Under the pieces are notes generated by a model. The model did not search any database. It worked only from the letters and a program-made list of their open reading frames with translations, and was not told the DNA's origin. A stretch of 64,000 nucleotides of DNA from Luteitalea pratensis (GTDB taxonomy: Bacteria; Acidobacteriota; Vicinamibacteria; Vicinamibacterales; Vicinamibacteraceae), in assembly GCF_001618865.1 (NCBI RefSeq), contig NZ_CP015136.1, positions 1,213,001 to 1,277,000 of the forward strand, written 5' to 3'. This document shows positions 15,670 through 23,847 of the stretch, one piece after another (position 1 is the first letter of the stretch; each line of letters starts with the position of its first letter). The translations under genes were made by a program, and so were the position numbers.

Positions 15670-17616
15670 CTATTCGTCGTCGTCGTCGGCATCATCATCG
15701 TCATCATCGTCGTCCGAGGTGGATGGCGCGTAGTCGCTCTCCGCGTTGCGGCGTGCCTCGAAGCCGGCCTTGCGGAACCAGACCCAGATCGGCCGCAAAG
15801 TCAGTAACACCAGCGCCAGCAGGTATGGGAACGGATCGGGAAGGTCGCGGCGCACGTTGATCTTGTACGGGACCTCCGGGCCGTTCGGAGGTCCTTCCGG
15901 CTCCACGCGCAGGTAGTACTGCCCGGCGGGCAGGCGAGGGAGCGACAGGGTGGCAGCCCGGTTGCCCTCCGACCACGATTCGCCGCCCTCGACCCCCGAG
16001 TAGAAGCTGACCTCCGAGTCGGTGTTGTGCGCGTCGCCCGTCTCGAGGTTGATCAGGGCGAGGTCGAAGCCGAGCCACGAGTTCGATACGGTGGTCGAGA
16101 TCTTGACCTCCACCTTGCCGTCGCTCGGGAGCACGAAGGGCTCGGTGACGAACGACGACTCCGGCACGCCCGGCTGATACCGGAAGTCGTGCGAGAAGAC
16201 GGTGGCGCCGGACGCGGTGAGCATCCGGTACAGCATCAGGACGACAACCAGCACGGACAGCCAGCGGAAGGCGCGCCACAGGGCCGTGGATTTCTCGGCG
16301 TAGGGATTGGGCTGGTTGGCAAACACCCCGACGGGTTGTGGGGGTGTGGCCGGCAGATCGAAGGCCTTCCAGATCTGCTGCGGGTCGGTATACATGCCGC
16401 GCGACCAGGTCCGCTCGTTCTCGGTGCCCTCGCCCGACAGCATGTAGGGCGGCTCGACGAAGTCGTCGGTGGCCACTTCTTCGCCGACCTGCACACGCCA
16501 CGGAAACTCGCCGAGGACGAAGTCGGTACGCGCGTTGGCGTGCTGGAAGTGCTTGAAGACCACGTCGCCCAGCCGCATGGCCGCCCGGGAACCGCTGCTA
16601 TCCATCGCGGGCAGCTCGCGCACGGTGGTCACGTCGTTCCAGTGGCCGTTGTACTCGGTGAGGTAGCGGAAGCCGACGTACGGGTTGAACAGCACGTACT
16701 CGTCCCACGCGTACCGCTGGCCATCGACGGTGACCGAGCGCTGCTGGAAGCCGATCACGTCGTGCGGCCGGCCGGCCCAATCGGCGCGACTGCCGAGCGG
16801 GATCCGCGGCGAGATCGGTTGCTTCGCGGCGGCCGTTTGCAGGATGGTGACGTTGCGATCGCGCGTGTCGATGACCGCGCCACAACTCGTGCACGCCACG
16901 GCTCGCGTCTGCGACAGCGCCCGCAGCTCGACCGCCGCGCCGCAATTGGCGCAGTTGAAGCCCTGCATCGCCTTCGAGCGATCCTCGGCCTCGAACGTGC
17001 GGACGTTCTGCAGGTGCAGTTCGTCGAACGAGACGAAGCGGCCGATGAACAGCACCGGCGCGCCGTCGCTGTAGTCGATGGTGCCGAATGTCGCGTCGTG
17101 GCCGCGGAGGTCGGCAAACAGCACGTCCTGCTTGCCCCAGTACTCGAACGGCAGTTCTCCCTCGACGCCCTTGTAGTGAGCGGTGGTCAGCGTGGTGACC
17201 TGCAACGGCCGGCCATCCCACGTGTAGTCCATCCCCAGCCTGACGCCGTCCGCGGCCGGCAGCCGCTTCTCTGGCTGCACCAGGCTGGAGACGGCGTATT
17301 CGAGCTGGGCGTCCGACAGCCAGCCGCTCGTGCCGTCCGCGTAGACGACATGCCACTCGTTCCACCCGCCGTCATCGTACTCGTAGACGATGCGGCCGAC
17401 GACGCTGAAGCTACGTCCGTCGAGCGTGCCGGTGGTGCCGATCTGGATCGGCGAGCTGTCGGGCGGCAGGTCCGCGATTTCGCCGATGGTCTCGAGGTCG
17501 ACGTCGTGCCGGACGATGACCGAGCGGCACGACTCGCACGTCGTCTGGACGGCGCTCGACCAGCGGAAGCGAACGGGGGCGCCGCAGTTCGGGCAGCGGC
17601 CGGCGGGTCCCCTCAT
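15670..17616 (-). CDS. Zinc-ribbon DUF4178 membrane protein with acidic tail
   Basis: This 648-residue protein has two modules, each a zinc ribbon followed by a DUF4178 domain. The first ribbon uses Cys8, Cys11, Cys27 and Cys30 and precedes the first DUF4178 (about 52-200). The second uses Cys222, Cys225, Cys242 and Cys245 and precedes the second DUF4178 (about 265-390). A membrane helix near 440-462, a beta-rich external-type segment and another helix near 600-622 follow. The tail is almost pure Asp (DDDDDDDDADDDDE). Its ATG overlaps the speD stop by 4 bases (ATGA), so it is translationally coupled to the SAM decarboxylase. DUF4178 has no known activity; the context ties it to aminopropyl chemistry. 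Confidence 0.86.
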   Translation of the reverse strand: MRGPAGRCPNCGAPVRFRWSSAVQTTCESCRSVIVRHDVDLETIGEIADLPPDSSPIQIGTTGTLDGRSFSVVGRIVYEYDDGGWNEWHVVYADGTSGWLSDAQLEYAVSSLVQPEKRLPAADGVRLGMDYTWDGRPLQVTTLTTAHYKGVEGELPFEYWGKQDVLFADLRGHDATFGTIDYSDGAPVLFIGRFVSFDELHLQNVRTFEAEDRSKAMQGFNCANCGAAVELRALSQTRAVACTSCGAVIDTRDRNVTILQTAAAKQPISPRIPLGSRADWAGRPHDVIGFQQRSVTVDGQRYAWDEYVLFNPYVGFRYLTEYNGHWNDVTTVRELPAMDSSGSRAAMRLGDVVFKHFQHANARTDFVLGEFPWRVQVGEEVATDDFVEPPYMLSGEGTENERTWSRGMYTDPQQIWKAFDLPATPPQPVGVFANQPNPYAEKSTALWRAFRWLSVLVVVLMLYRMLTASGATVFSHDFRYQPGVPESSFVTEPFVLPSDGKVEVKISTTVSNSWLGFDLALINLETGDAHNTDSEVSFYSGVEGGESWSEGNRAATLSLPRLPAGQYYLRVEPEGPPNGPEVPYKINVRRDLPDPFPYLLALVLLTLRPIWVWFRKAGFEARRNAESDYAPSTSDDDDDDDDADDDDE

Positions 17617-18080
17617 GCGTTGCCGGCTCTCGCCGGCCGGGAACCGGGCACCGGGCACCGGGAACCGGGACGTACCTCGCCGTAGGTGCGCTCGATGCGC
17701 CTGACGACCGTGTCGGTGGCGCCGAGCATCTCTGCCATCAGTCCGGCCGCATCGAACTCGTCGCGTGGACGGCAGCAGAACACGTTGACGCAGATGGAGC
17801 CGAACTCCGGGAACGTGTGGCAGGCCAGATGCGATTCGGCGAGGATCACGAACCCCGTGAGGCCGCCGGGAGCAGGGAACGTATGCCAGACGGCCGGCGC
17901 GACGGGCGTCAGGCGGAGCACGGCGATGAGGCGATCGAACACGGCCTCGAGACGGGTGGCATCGCGCAACAGGGCGGCGTCGCAGCCGCGGGCGTCGATG
18001 ATCCACTCGGCGCCGCCGGCCACGTGCGGGGCAGCGGTCAGGGGATCAGCGACGTCTCGGTCTGGCGGAGAAACGGCCAT
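17613..18080 (-). CDS. speD: S-adenosylmethionine decarboxylase (prokaryotic class 1B type)
   Basis: This 155-residue proenzyme should cleave itself to form a pyruvoyl group and decarboxylate SAM, giving the aminopropyl donor for polyamine synthesis. The self-processing serine is Ser83 in AESHLACHTFPE, with His88 five residues on and Cys103 twenty residues on, the same spacing as in the Thermotoga enzyme. It heads the minus-strand polyamine-type cluster and overlaps the DUF4178 gene by 4 bases. The last 20 or so residues (PGSRCPVPGSRPARAGNA) are read through a heptanucleotide repeat, so the C-terminus has been extended or replaced. It is divergent from the MFS gene at 18168. Confidence 0.88.
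   Translation of the reverse strand: MAVSPPDRDVADPLTAAPHVAGGAEWIIDARGCDAALLRDATRLEAVFDRLIAVLRLTPVAPAVWHTFPAPGGLTGFVILAESHLACHTFPEFGSICVNVFCCRPRDEFDAAGLMAEMLGATDTVVRRIERTYGEVRPGSRCPVPGSRPARAGNA
17637..17671. repeat. Heptanucleotide array (ccgggaa/ccgggca) inside the 3' end of speD
   Basis: Five tandem 7-bp units (ccgggaa, ccgggca, ccgggca, ccgggaa, ccgggac) lie within the coding sequence of speD and encode its atypical C-terminal tail. The same unit forms intergenic arrays at 332, 13510, 28200, 31557 and 51280. Confidence 0.75.
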
Positions 18081-18167
18081 GCGCGTGTGGGCCGGGATTA
18101 TATGGCAGCTCGGTCCCCACCGGCTCCGGGCTATGCTCTCGCATCCCGGAAGGTGAAAGGTGGTGTC

Positions 18168-19439
18168 GTGGAGACGAGTCAGGCCCGGCTGAAGGTGACG
18201 CTGTCGGCGTTCATGTTCCTCCAGTACTTCATCTGGGGGTGCTGGTACGCGAGCATGGGCACGTACCTCGCCAATACGCTCGGCTTCGATGGGGCACAGA
18301 TCGGCCTCGCGTACGGAGCGTTCGCCATCGGCGCGATCATCTCGCCCTTCTTCGTCGGCCTGATCGCAGATCGCTTCTTCGCGACGGAGAAGCTGCTCGC
18401 GGTCTTCGGCCTCCTCGGTGGCGTGGTCCTCTGCCTGTTGCCGCAGATGACGACGTTTGCCGCCTTCTACCCGGCGCTGATCCTGTACTGCGCGCTGTTC
18501 GTGCCGACCCTGGCCCTCGGCAACTCCCTGTCCATGCACCACCTGGCGGACCCGGGACACGACTTCCCGCGAGTGAAGGTGCTCTCGGCCGTCGGCTGGC
18601 TGGCGGCCGGCATGGTGCTCAGCGCCCTCGCCGCCGAGCAGCGGGCGTTGCAGTTCTACCGGGCCGGGGTGTCGTCGATCGTGTTCGGCCTCTTCGCGCT
18701 GACGCTGCCGCACACGCCGCCCCGCAAGACCGGCGCCGACGTCTCGCTCGGCGAGGTGCTCGGCCTCGATGCGCTGGCGCTGCTGAAGAAGCCGTCGTTT
18801 GCGATCTTCATCGCGTGCATGTTCCTGATCTGCATTCCGCTCTACTTCTACTTCGTGATGATGAGCATCTACCTCACCGAACTCCGGTGGGAGCAGATCG
18901 CCGCCAAGATGACGTTGGCTCAGGTCTCCGACGTCGTCTTCCTCTTCCTGCTGCCAGTGTTCCTCAAGACGCTCGGCTACAAGAAGACGATCATCATCGG
19001 CATCCTCGCGTGGGTGCTGCGGTACTTCGCGCTCGCGGCGAGCGTAGAGGCCACGGGCCTGCAGGTGCCGCTGATCTTCGTCGCGATCGGCGTGCACGGG
19101 GTGTGTTACGACTTCCTCTTCATCGCCGGCCAGCTCTATGTGGATGCCGAGGCGAACGAGCGGATCCGCGGCGCCGCGCAGGGCTTCATCGCATTCATCC
19201 TGTGGGGCGCCGGCGCCTTCATCGGGACGCTGCTGGCGGGACGGGTGCTGGCGGCGCACCAGGTAGCGGGCGGGCCCGGCCAGCCGGTGACGTACGACTG
19301 GCAGGCGATCTGGAGCCTGCCGGCGTGGGGCGCGGTGGCGGTGCTGGCGCTGTTCGTCCTGGCCTTCCGCAACCCGGCGCGCGACGCTCAGGAACCGTCG
19401 GCGGCGGAGGTCGCATCCAGCGTCACCACCGCGTTGTAG
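18168..19439 (+). CDS. MFS transporter, nucleoside:H+ symporter family
   Basis: A 423-residue, 12-helix transporter of the NupG/XapB-type nucleoside symporter family. The N-terminal motif (LSAFMFLQYFIWGCWYASMG) and SMHHLADPGHDFPRVK loop are characteristic. I start it at GTG 18168, preceded by a purine-rich aaaggtgg ribosome-binding site. Further upstream in this frame the sequence is antisense to speD. It should import nucleosides or a related small polar compound with protons. No nucleoside hydrolase is adjacent; the DUF1593 and ribokinase genes about 30 kb away could act on the same compounds. Its 3' end overlaps the convergent molybdoenzyme gene by 52 bp. Confidence 0.87.
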   Translation: METSQARLKVTLSAFMFLQYFIWGCWYASMGTYLANTLGFDGAQIGLAYGAFAIGAIISPFFVGLIADRFFATEKLLAVFGLLGGVVLCLLPQMTTFAAFYPALILYCALFVPTLALGNSLSMHHLADPGHDFPRVKVLSAVGWLAAGMVLSALAAEQRALQFYRAGVSSIVFGLFALTLPHTPPRKTGADVSLGEVLGLDALALLKKPSFAIFIACMFLICIPLYFYFVMMSIYLTELRWEQIAAKMTLAQVSDVVFLFLLPVFLKTLGYKKTIIIGILAWVLRYFALAASVEATGLQVPLIFVAIGVHGVCYDFLFIAGQLYVDAEANERIRGAAQGFIAFILWGAGAFIGTLLAGRVLAAHQVAGGPGQPVTYDWQAIWSLPAWGAVAVLALFVLAFRNPARDAQEPSAAEVASSVTTAL

Positions 19440-21595
19440 TCCGGTTCCATCGACGCGTGATCGATCGCCGCGGCCGCGAGCAGCACGTTGCCCTCGGGCC
19501 AGTGCACCTCGAGGTTGCCCGGCGTGATCGGTGACGCCTTGAGGTGGCCGCGGTACGCCCCCGCGCCGCCCCACAGAACGACCGAGGTGCCCTCGGCCAG
19601 CGCCAGTCGTTCGAGGTCCTCGCGACTGATCAGGATGTCGTCACGGCGGGCGCCGGTGAGCGGATCGACCTCGCGCTGAATCATCGAGTTGAACTGCTTG
19701 CCGCGCCGCGTCGATACCCGGAAGGTGCGGGCAGGGTCGGCCGCGCCCTCCAAAGCCATGACCGCGGCGTGCGCCGGACGCACGGTGTCGATCGCCGCGA
19801 AATGCGCCTTGCGGTCGGCCGTGGCGAAGTGGCCATCGGCGTAGAGTATCGGGCCGCCCCACTGGAACTGGTCACCCTTGGCCGAGAGACGCTCGATGCC
19901 CGCGTACAGCGGGATCGCGCGAGCGATCTCCGACCGGATCGCCGCGGCGGTGGGGAAGCGCACCCGATCGGCGCGGTCGGGGAAGGCGCGCGCCATCGCC
20001 TCGCCGAACACCTGCCATTCCGGACGTGCCGAGCCGATGCGGCGTCCCGCGATCTCGGGCGAGTAGATCACGCGCCGCTCGGTGGAGGTCTCGGTGCCGC
20101 CACCCGGCGACTCGTAGCGGGTGGTGGCTGGCAGGATCAGCACGTCGCCGTCGGTTTCGGCCAGCATCGCCGAGGACAGCACGATGTCCTGGTGCACCCG
20201 CAGGCGTGGGCGCCGCAGCGCCCGACGGGTGCGGCCCTCGTCGGGGAGCGTCTCGAGGAAGTTGCCGCCAACGATCCAGAAGAGGTCGATCTCGCCGTCG
20301 GCTGCGTGGTCGATCATCTCCGACGTCGTCCACCCGGGCGTCGCCGGCAGGTCGAAGCCCCAGACCTCGGACCAGCGCGCGGCAGTGGCGGCATCGACGG
20401 TCGGTACGCATCCCATCTCGGCGCCTCCCTGCACGCCGGAGTGCCCCCGGATCGGGACCAGGCCTCGTTTCGGGTAGCCTGGCAGCGCTCGCGCCAGCCC
20501 GACGTTCATCAGCGCGCTCACCGTCTGCACGCCGTGCGCGTGCTGGGTGAGTCCCATCGACCACACCAGAATCGCGTTGGGGCGATTCATCAGCAGACGG
20601 GCGAAGGCCTCGATCCGCTCGCGGGTGGCGCCGCTCTCGCGTTCGATCGTCGCCCAGTCGCTGCCCAGCGCGCGCGCACTGGCTTCCGCGAAGCCGGTGG
20701 TGCGGTCGCGGACGAACGCCTCGTCGACGCCGCCTGCCTCGATCAACGCCCGCAGCACGCCCACCAGGAACGCGAGATCGCCGCCGGTGTGCACGTCGAA
20801 CCAGTGGTCCGCGATGGTGGTCCCGAAAACCGCGCTCGACGCGATGGACGGCACCCAGTAGCGCGCCAGCCCGGGCTCGCGGTAGGTATTGACGACGGCG
20901 ACCTGTGCGCCGCGCTGCTTGGCGTAGTGCAGGTACTTGGTCGTGACCGGCTGGTTGTTGGCGACGTTGGAGCCGAAGAAGACGATCAGGTCGGCCCCGA
21001 GCCAGTCGGTGTAACTGCAGGTGGAGGCACCGTACCCGAGCGCCGCCTTCATCGCGACCGTCGACGCGGCGTGGCACAGGCGTGCGGCATTGTCGACGTG
21101 GTTCGTGCCGAGGGCGCGGGCCGCCTTCTGCGCGGCGTAGTACACCTCGTTGGTGATCCCACGCGAGGTCATGAACACGGCGGCGCGCGCGGGGTCCACC
21201 GTGCGCAGCTCGGCGGCGAGCCTGTCGAGTGCCTCGTCCCACGTCACGTGCCGGAAGCCGCGATCGCCGGTCCGGCGTAGCAGTGGCTCCGGAAGCCGGC
21301 CAAGCGCACGCAGCCCCGCTGACGACGTCGAGGTGAGTGAGGAGACGTCGGCAAGGACGGCCGGGTCGAGCGCGGGCGCCGTGTTCAGCCGCAGCAACTC
21401 GAGGCGCACCATGCAGAGATGCGTACCCTGCAGGGTCCAGTCCTTCAGCCCTGACGTGCCGAGGGCGCAGCCATCGCACACGCCATCGCGCAGGATCCGC
21501 CAGGCGAACGGCAACTCGTCGCGGTTCTCCCACGCAATCTGGAACATGTCGCGGAAGTGGCGGGGCTTCTGCTGATCGAGACCGAAGAGGGCCAT
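19388..21595 (-). CDS. FdhF/YdeP-family molybdopterin oxidoreductase
   Basis: This 735-residue enzyme of the formate dehydrogenase H superfamily starts at MALFGLDQQKPRHFRDMF. The N-terminal region has Cys40, Cys43 and Cys61; a full four-cysteine iron-sulfur set is not obvious. Cys174 in ARLCHAAS aligns with the selenocysteine of E. coli FdhF and is the expected molybdenum ligand. Bis-MGD-binding segments (FFGSNVANNQPVTTKYL, VGGNFLETLPD) and a C-terminal molybdopterin dinucleotide-binding domain (FRVSTRRGKQFNSM) are visible. It lies 10 bp downstream of fdhD, whose product activates this class of enzyme. YdeP relatives are poorly characterised and formate may not be the substrate. The last 52 bp overlap the MFS gene on the other strand. 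Confidence 0.87.
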   Translation of the reverse strand: MALFGLDQQKPRHFRDMFQIAWENRDELPFAWRILRDGVCDGCALGTSGLKDWTLQGTHLCMVRLELLRLNTAPALDPAVLADVSSLTSTSSAGLRALGRLPEPLLRRTGDRGFRHVTWDEALDRLAAELRTVDPARAAVFMTSRGITNEVYYAAQKAARALGTNHVDNAARLCHAASTVAMKAALGYGASTCSYTDWLGADLIVFFGSNVANNQPVTTKYLHYAKQRGAQVAVVNTYREPGLARYWVPSIASSAVFGTTIADHWFDVHTGGDLAFLVGVLRALIEAGGVDEAFVRDRTTGFAEASARALGSDWATIERESGATRERIEAFARLLMNRPNAILVWSMGLTQHAHGVQTVSALMNVGLARALPGYPKRGLVPIRGHSGVQGGAEMGCVPTVDAATAARWSEVWGFDLPATPGWTTSEMIDHAADGEIDLFWIVGGNFLETLPDEGRTRRALRRPRLRVHQDIVLSSAMLAETDGDVLILPATTRYESPGGGTETSTERRVIYSPEIAGRRIGSARPEWQVFGEAMARAFPDRADRVRFPTAAAIRSEIARAIPLYAGIERLSAKGDQFQWGGPILYADGHFATADRKAHFAAIDTVRPAHAAVMALEGAADPARTFRVSTRRGKQFNSMIQREVDPLTGARRDDILISREDLERLALAEGTSVVLWGGAGAYRGHLKASPITPGNLEVHWPEGNVLLAAAAIDHASMEPDYNAVVTLDATSAADGS

Positions 21596-21605
21596 GCGTC
21601 CGGGC

Positions 21606-22415
21606 TCACGCAATCCGCTGCGGGTGCGCGTAGAGGTTGAACCCGTCGCCGCGGGTGAAGCCGGCGAGGGTGAGGCCGTGGCGTGTCGCGAGATCGATGG
21701 CCATCGTCGACGGCGCCGACACCGCGACGAGCAGCGGGATACCCGCGACCAGCGCCTTCTGCACCAGTTCGAACGACGCGCGCCCGCTGACGCACAGCAC
21801 GTGGGAGGAGAGCGGCAGCGCGCCATTGCGCAGCATCCGCCCGATGATCTTGTCGACGGCGTTGTGCCGGCCGACATCCTCGGCAATCTCCAGCAGCGTG
21901 CCGTCGGCGGTGAAGAGCCCGGCCGCATGCAGGCCGCCCGTGCGATCGAACACGGCCTGTTGCGCCCGCAGGCGATCGGGCAGTCCGGCGACGATGGCAG
22001 CGCTCATCGTCCAGGCGGCGGTGATCGGTGCGATGGGCAGGTCGAGCGCGTCGGCAGTCTGGCGGCCGCACACACCGCATGCCGATGTCGCGGCGACATG
22101 ACGCCGTCCGGCGAGTCGAGCATCGAGTCGCGTGAAGGCCTGGCCTCGCAGCGCCACGTCGATCGCCGATTCGTCGTCGGCCTGTGCAATCGAGTCGATG
22201 TCGGCACGCTCGGCGATGACCTGTTCGGCGAGGAGGAAACCGGCCGCGAGGTCGGGATCGGCGCCGGGCGTCCGCATCGTCATGACGAATGGCCGGCCAT
22301 GGAGGCGGATCTCGAGCGGCGCTTCCGTGGCAGCGCGGTCCTCGGCAACCGAGCGCTGGCCGTCGCGGACACGGTACACCTCGATGGCACGCCAGGCGCC
22401 GGGGGCATTGCTCAT
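21606..22415 (-). CDS. fdhD: Formate dehydrogenase accessory sulfurtransferase FdhD
   Basis: This 269-residue cytosolic protein passes sulfur from a cysteine desulfurase to the molybdenum cofactor of formate dehydrogenase-type enzymes, which is required for their activity. The catalytic loop TSACGVCG carries the two conserved cysteines of the CxxC motif. The N-terminal RPFVMTMRTPGADPDLAAGF and GLHAAGLF motifs are also typical. It is the first gene of a two-gene unit with the FdhF/YdeP molybdoenzyme 10 bp downstream. Its start lies directly beside a heptanucleotide array and an IS481 element, so its native promoter may have been displaced or replaced by IS-borne sequence. Confidence 0.93.
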   Translation of the reverse strand: MSNAPGAWRAIEVYRVRDGQRSVAEDRAATEAPLEIRLHGRPFVMTMRTPGADPDLAAGFLLAEQVIAERADIDSIAQADDESAIDVALRGQAFTRLDARLAGRRHVAATSACGVCGRQTADALDLPIAPITAAWTMSAAIVAGLPDRLRAQQAVFDRTGGLHAAGLFTADGTLLEIAEDVGRHNAVDKIIGRMLRNGALPLSSHVLCVSGRASFELVQKALVAGIPLLVAVSAPSTMAIDLATRHGLTLAGFTRGDGFNLYAHPQRIA

Positions 22416-22416
22416 T

Positions 22417-22466
22417 GCCTACAGCCTACAGCCTGCGGCCTACGGTCTGCAGCCTCCGGCTTACGG
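22417..22466. repeat. Heptanucleotide array (gcctaca/gcctgcg type)
   Basis: About seven degenerate 7-bp units (gcctaca, gcctaca, gcctgcg, gcctacg, gtctgca, gcctccg, gcttacg) lie between the fdhD start codon and the left end of the IS element. Confidence 0.75.
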
Positions 22467-22526
22467 CCGGGCGGCCGGAAACATGGGTAACAGATTAGTC
22501 CGGGAACATGGGTAACAGTTGGTTGG

Positions 22527-22583
22527 GGCCTGTGAAGGCGGTGCCGACCGCGGTCTGTGCGGTCGGGACGGCCTTCACAGGCC
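22527..22583 (-). terminator. Long hairpin just past the transposase stop
   Basis: A 57-nt interrupted inverted repeat: ggcctgtgaaggc pairs with gccttcacaggcc, and inside it ccgaccgc pairs with gcggtcgg around a 7-base loop. It begins 5 bp beyond the transposase stop on the minus strand. There is no T-tract, so it may be a Rho-assisted terminator, or a structure that blocks read-through from outside into the transposase. Confidence 0.55.
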
Positions 22584-22588
22584 GGCGC

Positions 22589-23758
22589 TCACGGATGCTG
22601 CGCGGGCGGCAGCGCCGTGATGGTGCGAGTGCGATCATGAACACGCCCCAGACTGACCGACGCAAAATGCAGCGTCCAGACCCCATCATCGACCGCTTCG
22701 AGGGCGACCGACTCGCCGTCGAGTACTTCGGTCAGAAACAGCGGCGCGCCGCCCCAGGCGATGCAGCCATTGCTGTCCACGCGGCGTACCTCCCAGTGGC
22801 CGGGATACACGAGGGCCGGGACTCGCGCCGGCAGCGCGCGCGGCGAGGGCTGATACACCGTCGCGGGCGGCTGATTGTCGAGCGCTTCATGGGGGCGGAT
22901 GCCGTTGTACTCGCGGCAGAACGTTCGGAAGCGCTCCTGTTGCGCGCGCGCGGTCCGCGCGGGCGGCCGGGTCGTCTCGGCCTTGAGCACGCGGTGGAAC
23001 TGTTCATGCGACCCATTCTGATCGGGGCGCCCAAGGCCGGTGCGCTCCGGGACAATCCCGAGCCGCATCCACCAGACATTCAGCCGCGAGAGGCGGCCCA
23101 GGCCCGGCCCGGCAAACGGGCTCCCATTGTCACTGCGGATCCGCTCGGGCAGCCCATAGGCCGCGAACGCGCGCGCGAAGCAACGGCGCGTCTCCGCGGT
23201 CGTGCGGCTGAGCAGGGCATCGCAGCGCAGCACATACCGACTGAAACCGTCGCGCAGCGTCAACGGATAGCAATAGGCGCGGTCTCCCGTGCGGAATTCG
23301 CCCTTGAAGTCGGTCGTCCACGTGACGTTGGGCCCGGTGAGGGGCGCCAGCCTGTGGCTCCCGTGCGGCACCGGCCGCCGGCGCCGGCGCGGCACGATCA
23401 GCCCGTGGCGCTGCAGCAGATCACACACGGTCGATCGACTCGGCCACGCGGCGTCGGGCTGCTGCCGGCGCCCCAGCGCCAGCAGCTTCTTGGCCCCCCA
23501 CTGCGGATGACGCCGCCGGACGCGCAACAGGGCCTCCACCAGCGCCGGGGCCGTCGCCGCCGGATGCTGATGCGGCCGACGCGAGCGATCCCCCAACGCC
23601 GCGGGCCCCGCCGCGTCGTAGCGGGCGACCCATTTGTACGCCGTCTTGCGGCTGATGCCGTACTGGGCCGCGAGCGCCGTCATGGTGAACCGATCCGCCA
23701 GGTACTCACTGATGAACTGCACACGTAGATCCACAGGTGACTTCTCCCGCCACGGCAT
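22589..23758 (-). CDS. IS481-family transposase
   Basis: This 389-residue transposase has an N-terminal helix-turn-helix (about 8-60: MTALAAQYGISRKTAYKWV) for end binding and an integrase-type catalytic core. Its acidic triad is visible as Asp150 (WTTDFKG), Asp210 (RSDNGSPF) and Glu252 (NGSHEQFHR). The opening MPWREKSPVDLRVQFISEYL is typical of IS481 members. The gene appears complete and in frame, with an intact catalytic triad, so the element may still be active. It ends in a small C-terminal domain typical of the family. GC content is similar to that of the host, so there is no compositional sign of recent arrival. Confidence 0.93.
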   Translation of the reverse strand: MPWREKSPVDLRVQFISEYLADRFTMTALAAQYGISRKTAYKWVARYDAAGPAALGDRSRRPHQHPAATAPALVEALLRVRRRHPQWGAKKLLALGRRQQPDAAWPSRSTVCDLLQRHGLIVPRRRRRPVPHGSHRLAPLTGPNVTWTTDFKGEFRTGDRAYCYPLTLRDGFSRYVLRCDALLSRTTAETRRCFARAFAAYGLPERIRSDNGSPFAGPGLGRLSRLNVWWMRLGIVPERTGLGRPDQNGSHEQFHRVLKAETTRPPARTARAQQERFRTFCREYNGIRPHEALDNQPPATVYQPSPRALPARVPALVYPGHWEVRRVDSNGCIAWGGAPLFLTEVLDGESVALEAVDDGVWTLHFASVSLGRVHDRTRTITALPPAQHP

Positions 23759-23847
23759 CGCGTTCCTCCTGCGACACCATGGCCGAACGTGTTACCCATG
23801 TCTCCAGACTGCTTTGTCACCCATGTCCTCGGACTGAGCCGGCCTAC

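Larger units (their letters stand above)
22479..23836 (-). mobile_element. IS481-family insertion sequence with doubled terminal repeats
   Basis: An element of about 1.35 kb that carries one transposase gene. Both ends hold two copies of an acatgggtaaca motif. At the left they are at about 22481 and 22506. At the right, inverted, they are at 23790-23801 (perfect) and 23815-23825 (tgtcacccatg, one mismatch). The best-matched outer pair is agtccgggaacatgggtaac (left) against agtccgaggacatgggtgac (right, inverted), so the exact left boundary may be 22497 rather than 22479. No target-site duplication can be fixed because the flanks are repeats. It separates fdhD from the META-domain gene. Confidence 0.8.

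Noticed and set aside
11917-15807. A 1296-codon open frame on the plus strand
   Set aside because: It is antisense to the FAD oxidase, SpeE-like and DUF350 genes, has Arg/His/Asp-rich composition without domains, and crosses tandem repeats. It is a high-GC shadow frame.
19388-21595. Selenocysteine-containing formate dehydrogenase
   Set aside because: The position equivalent to selenocysteine is an ordinary cysteine codon (Cys174), and no in-frame TGA is present there.
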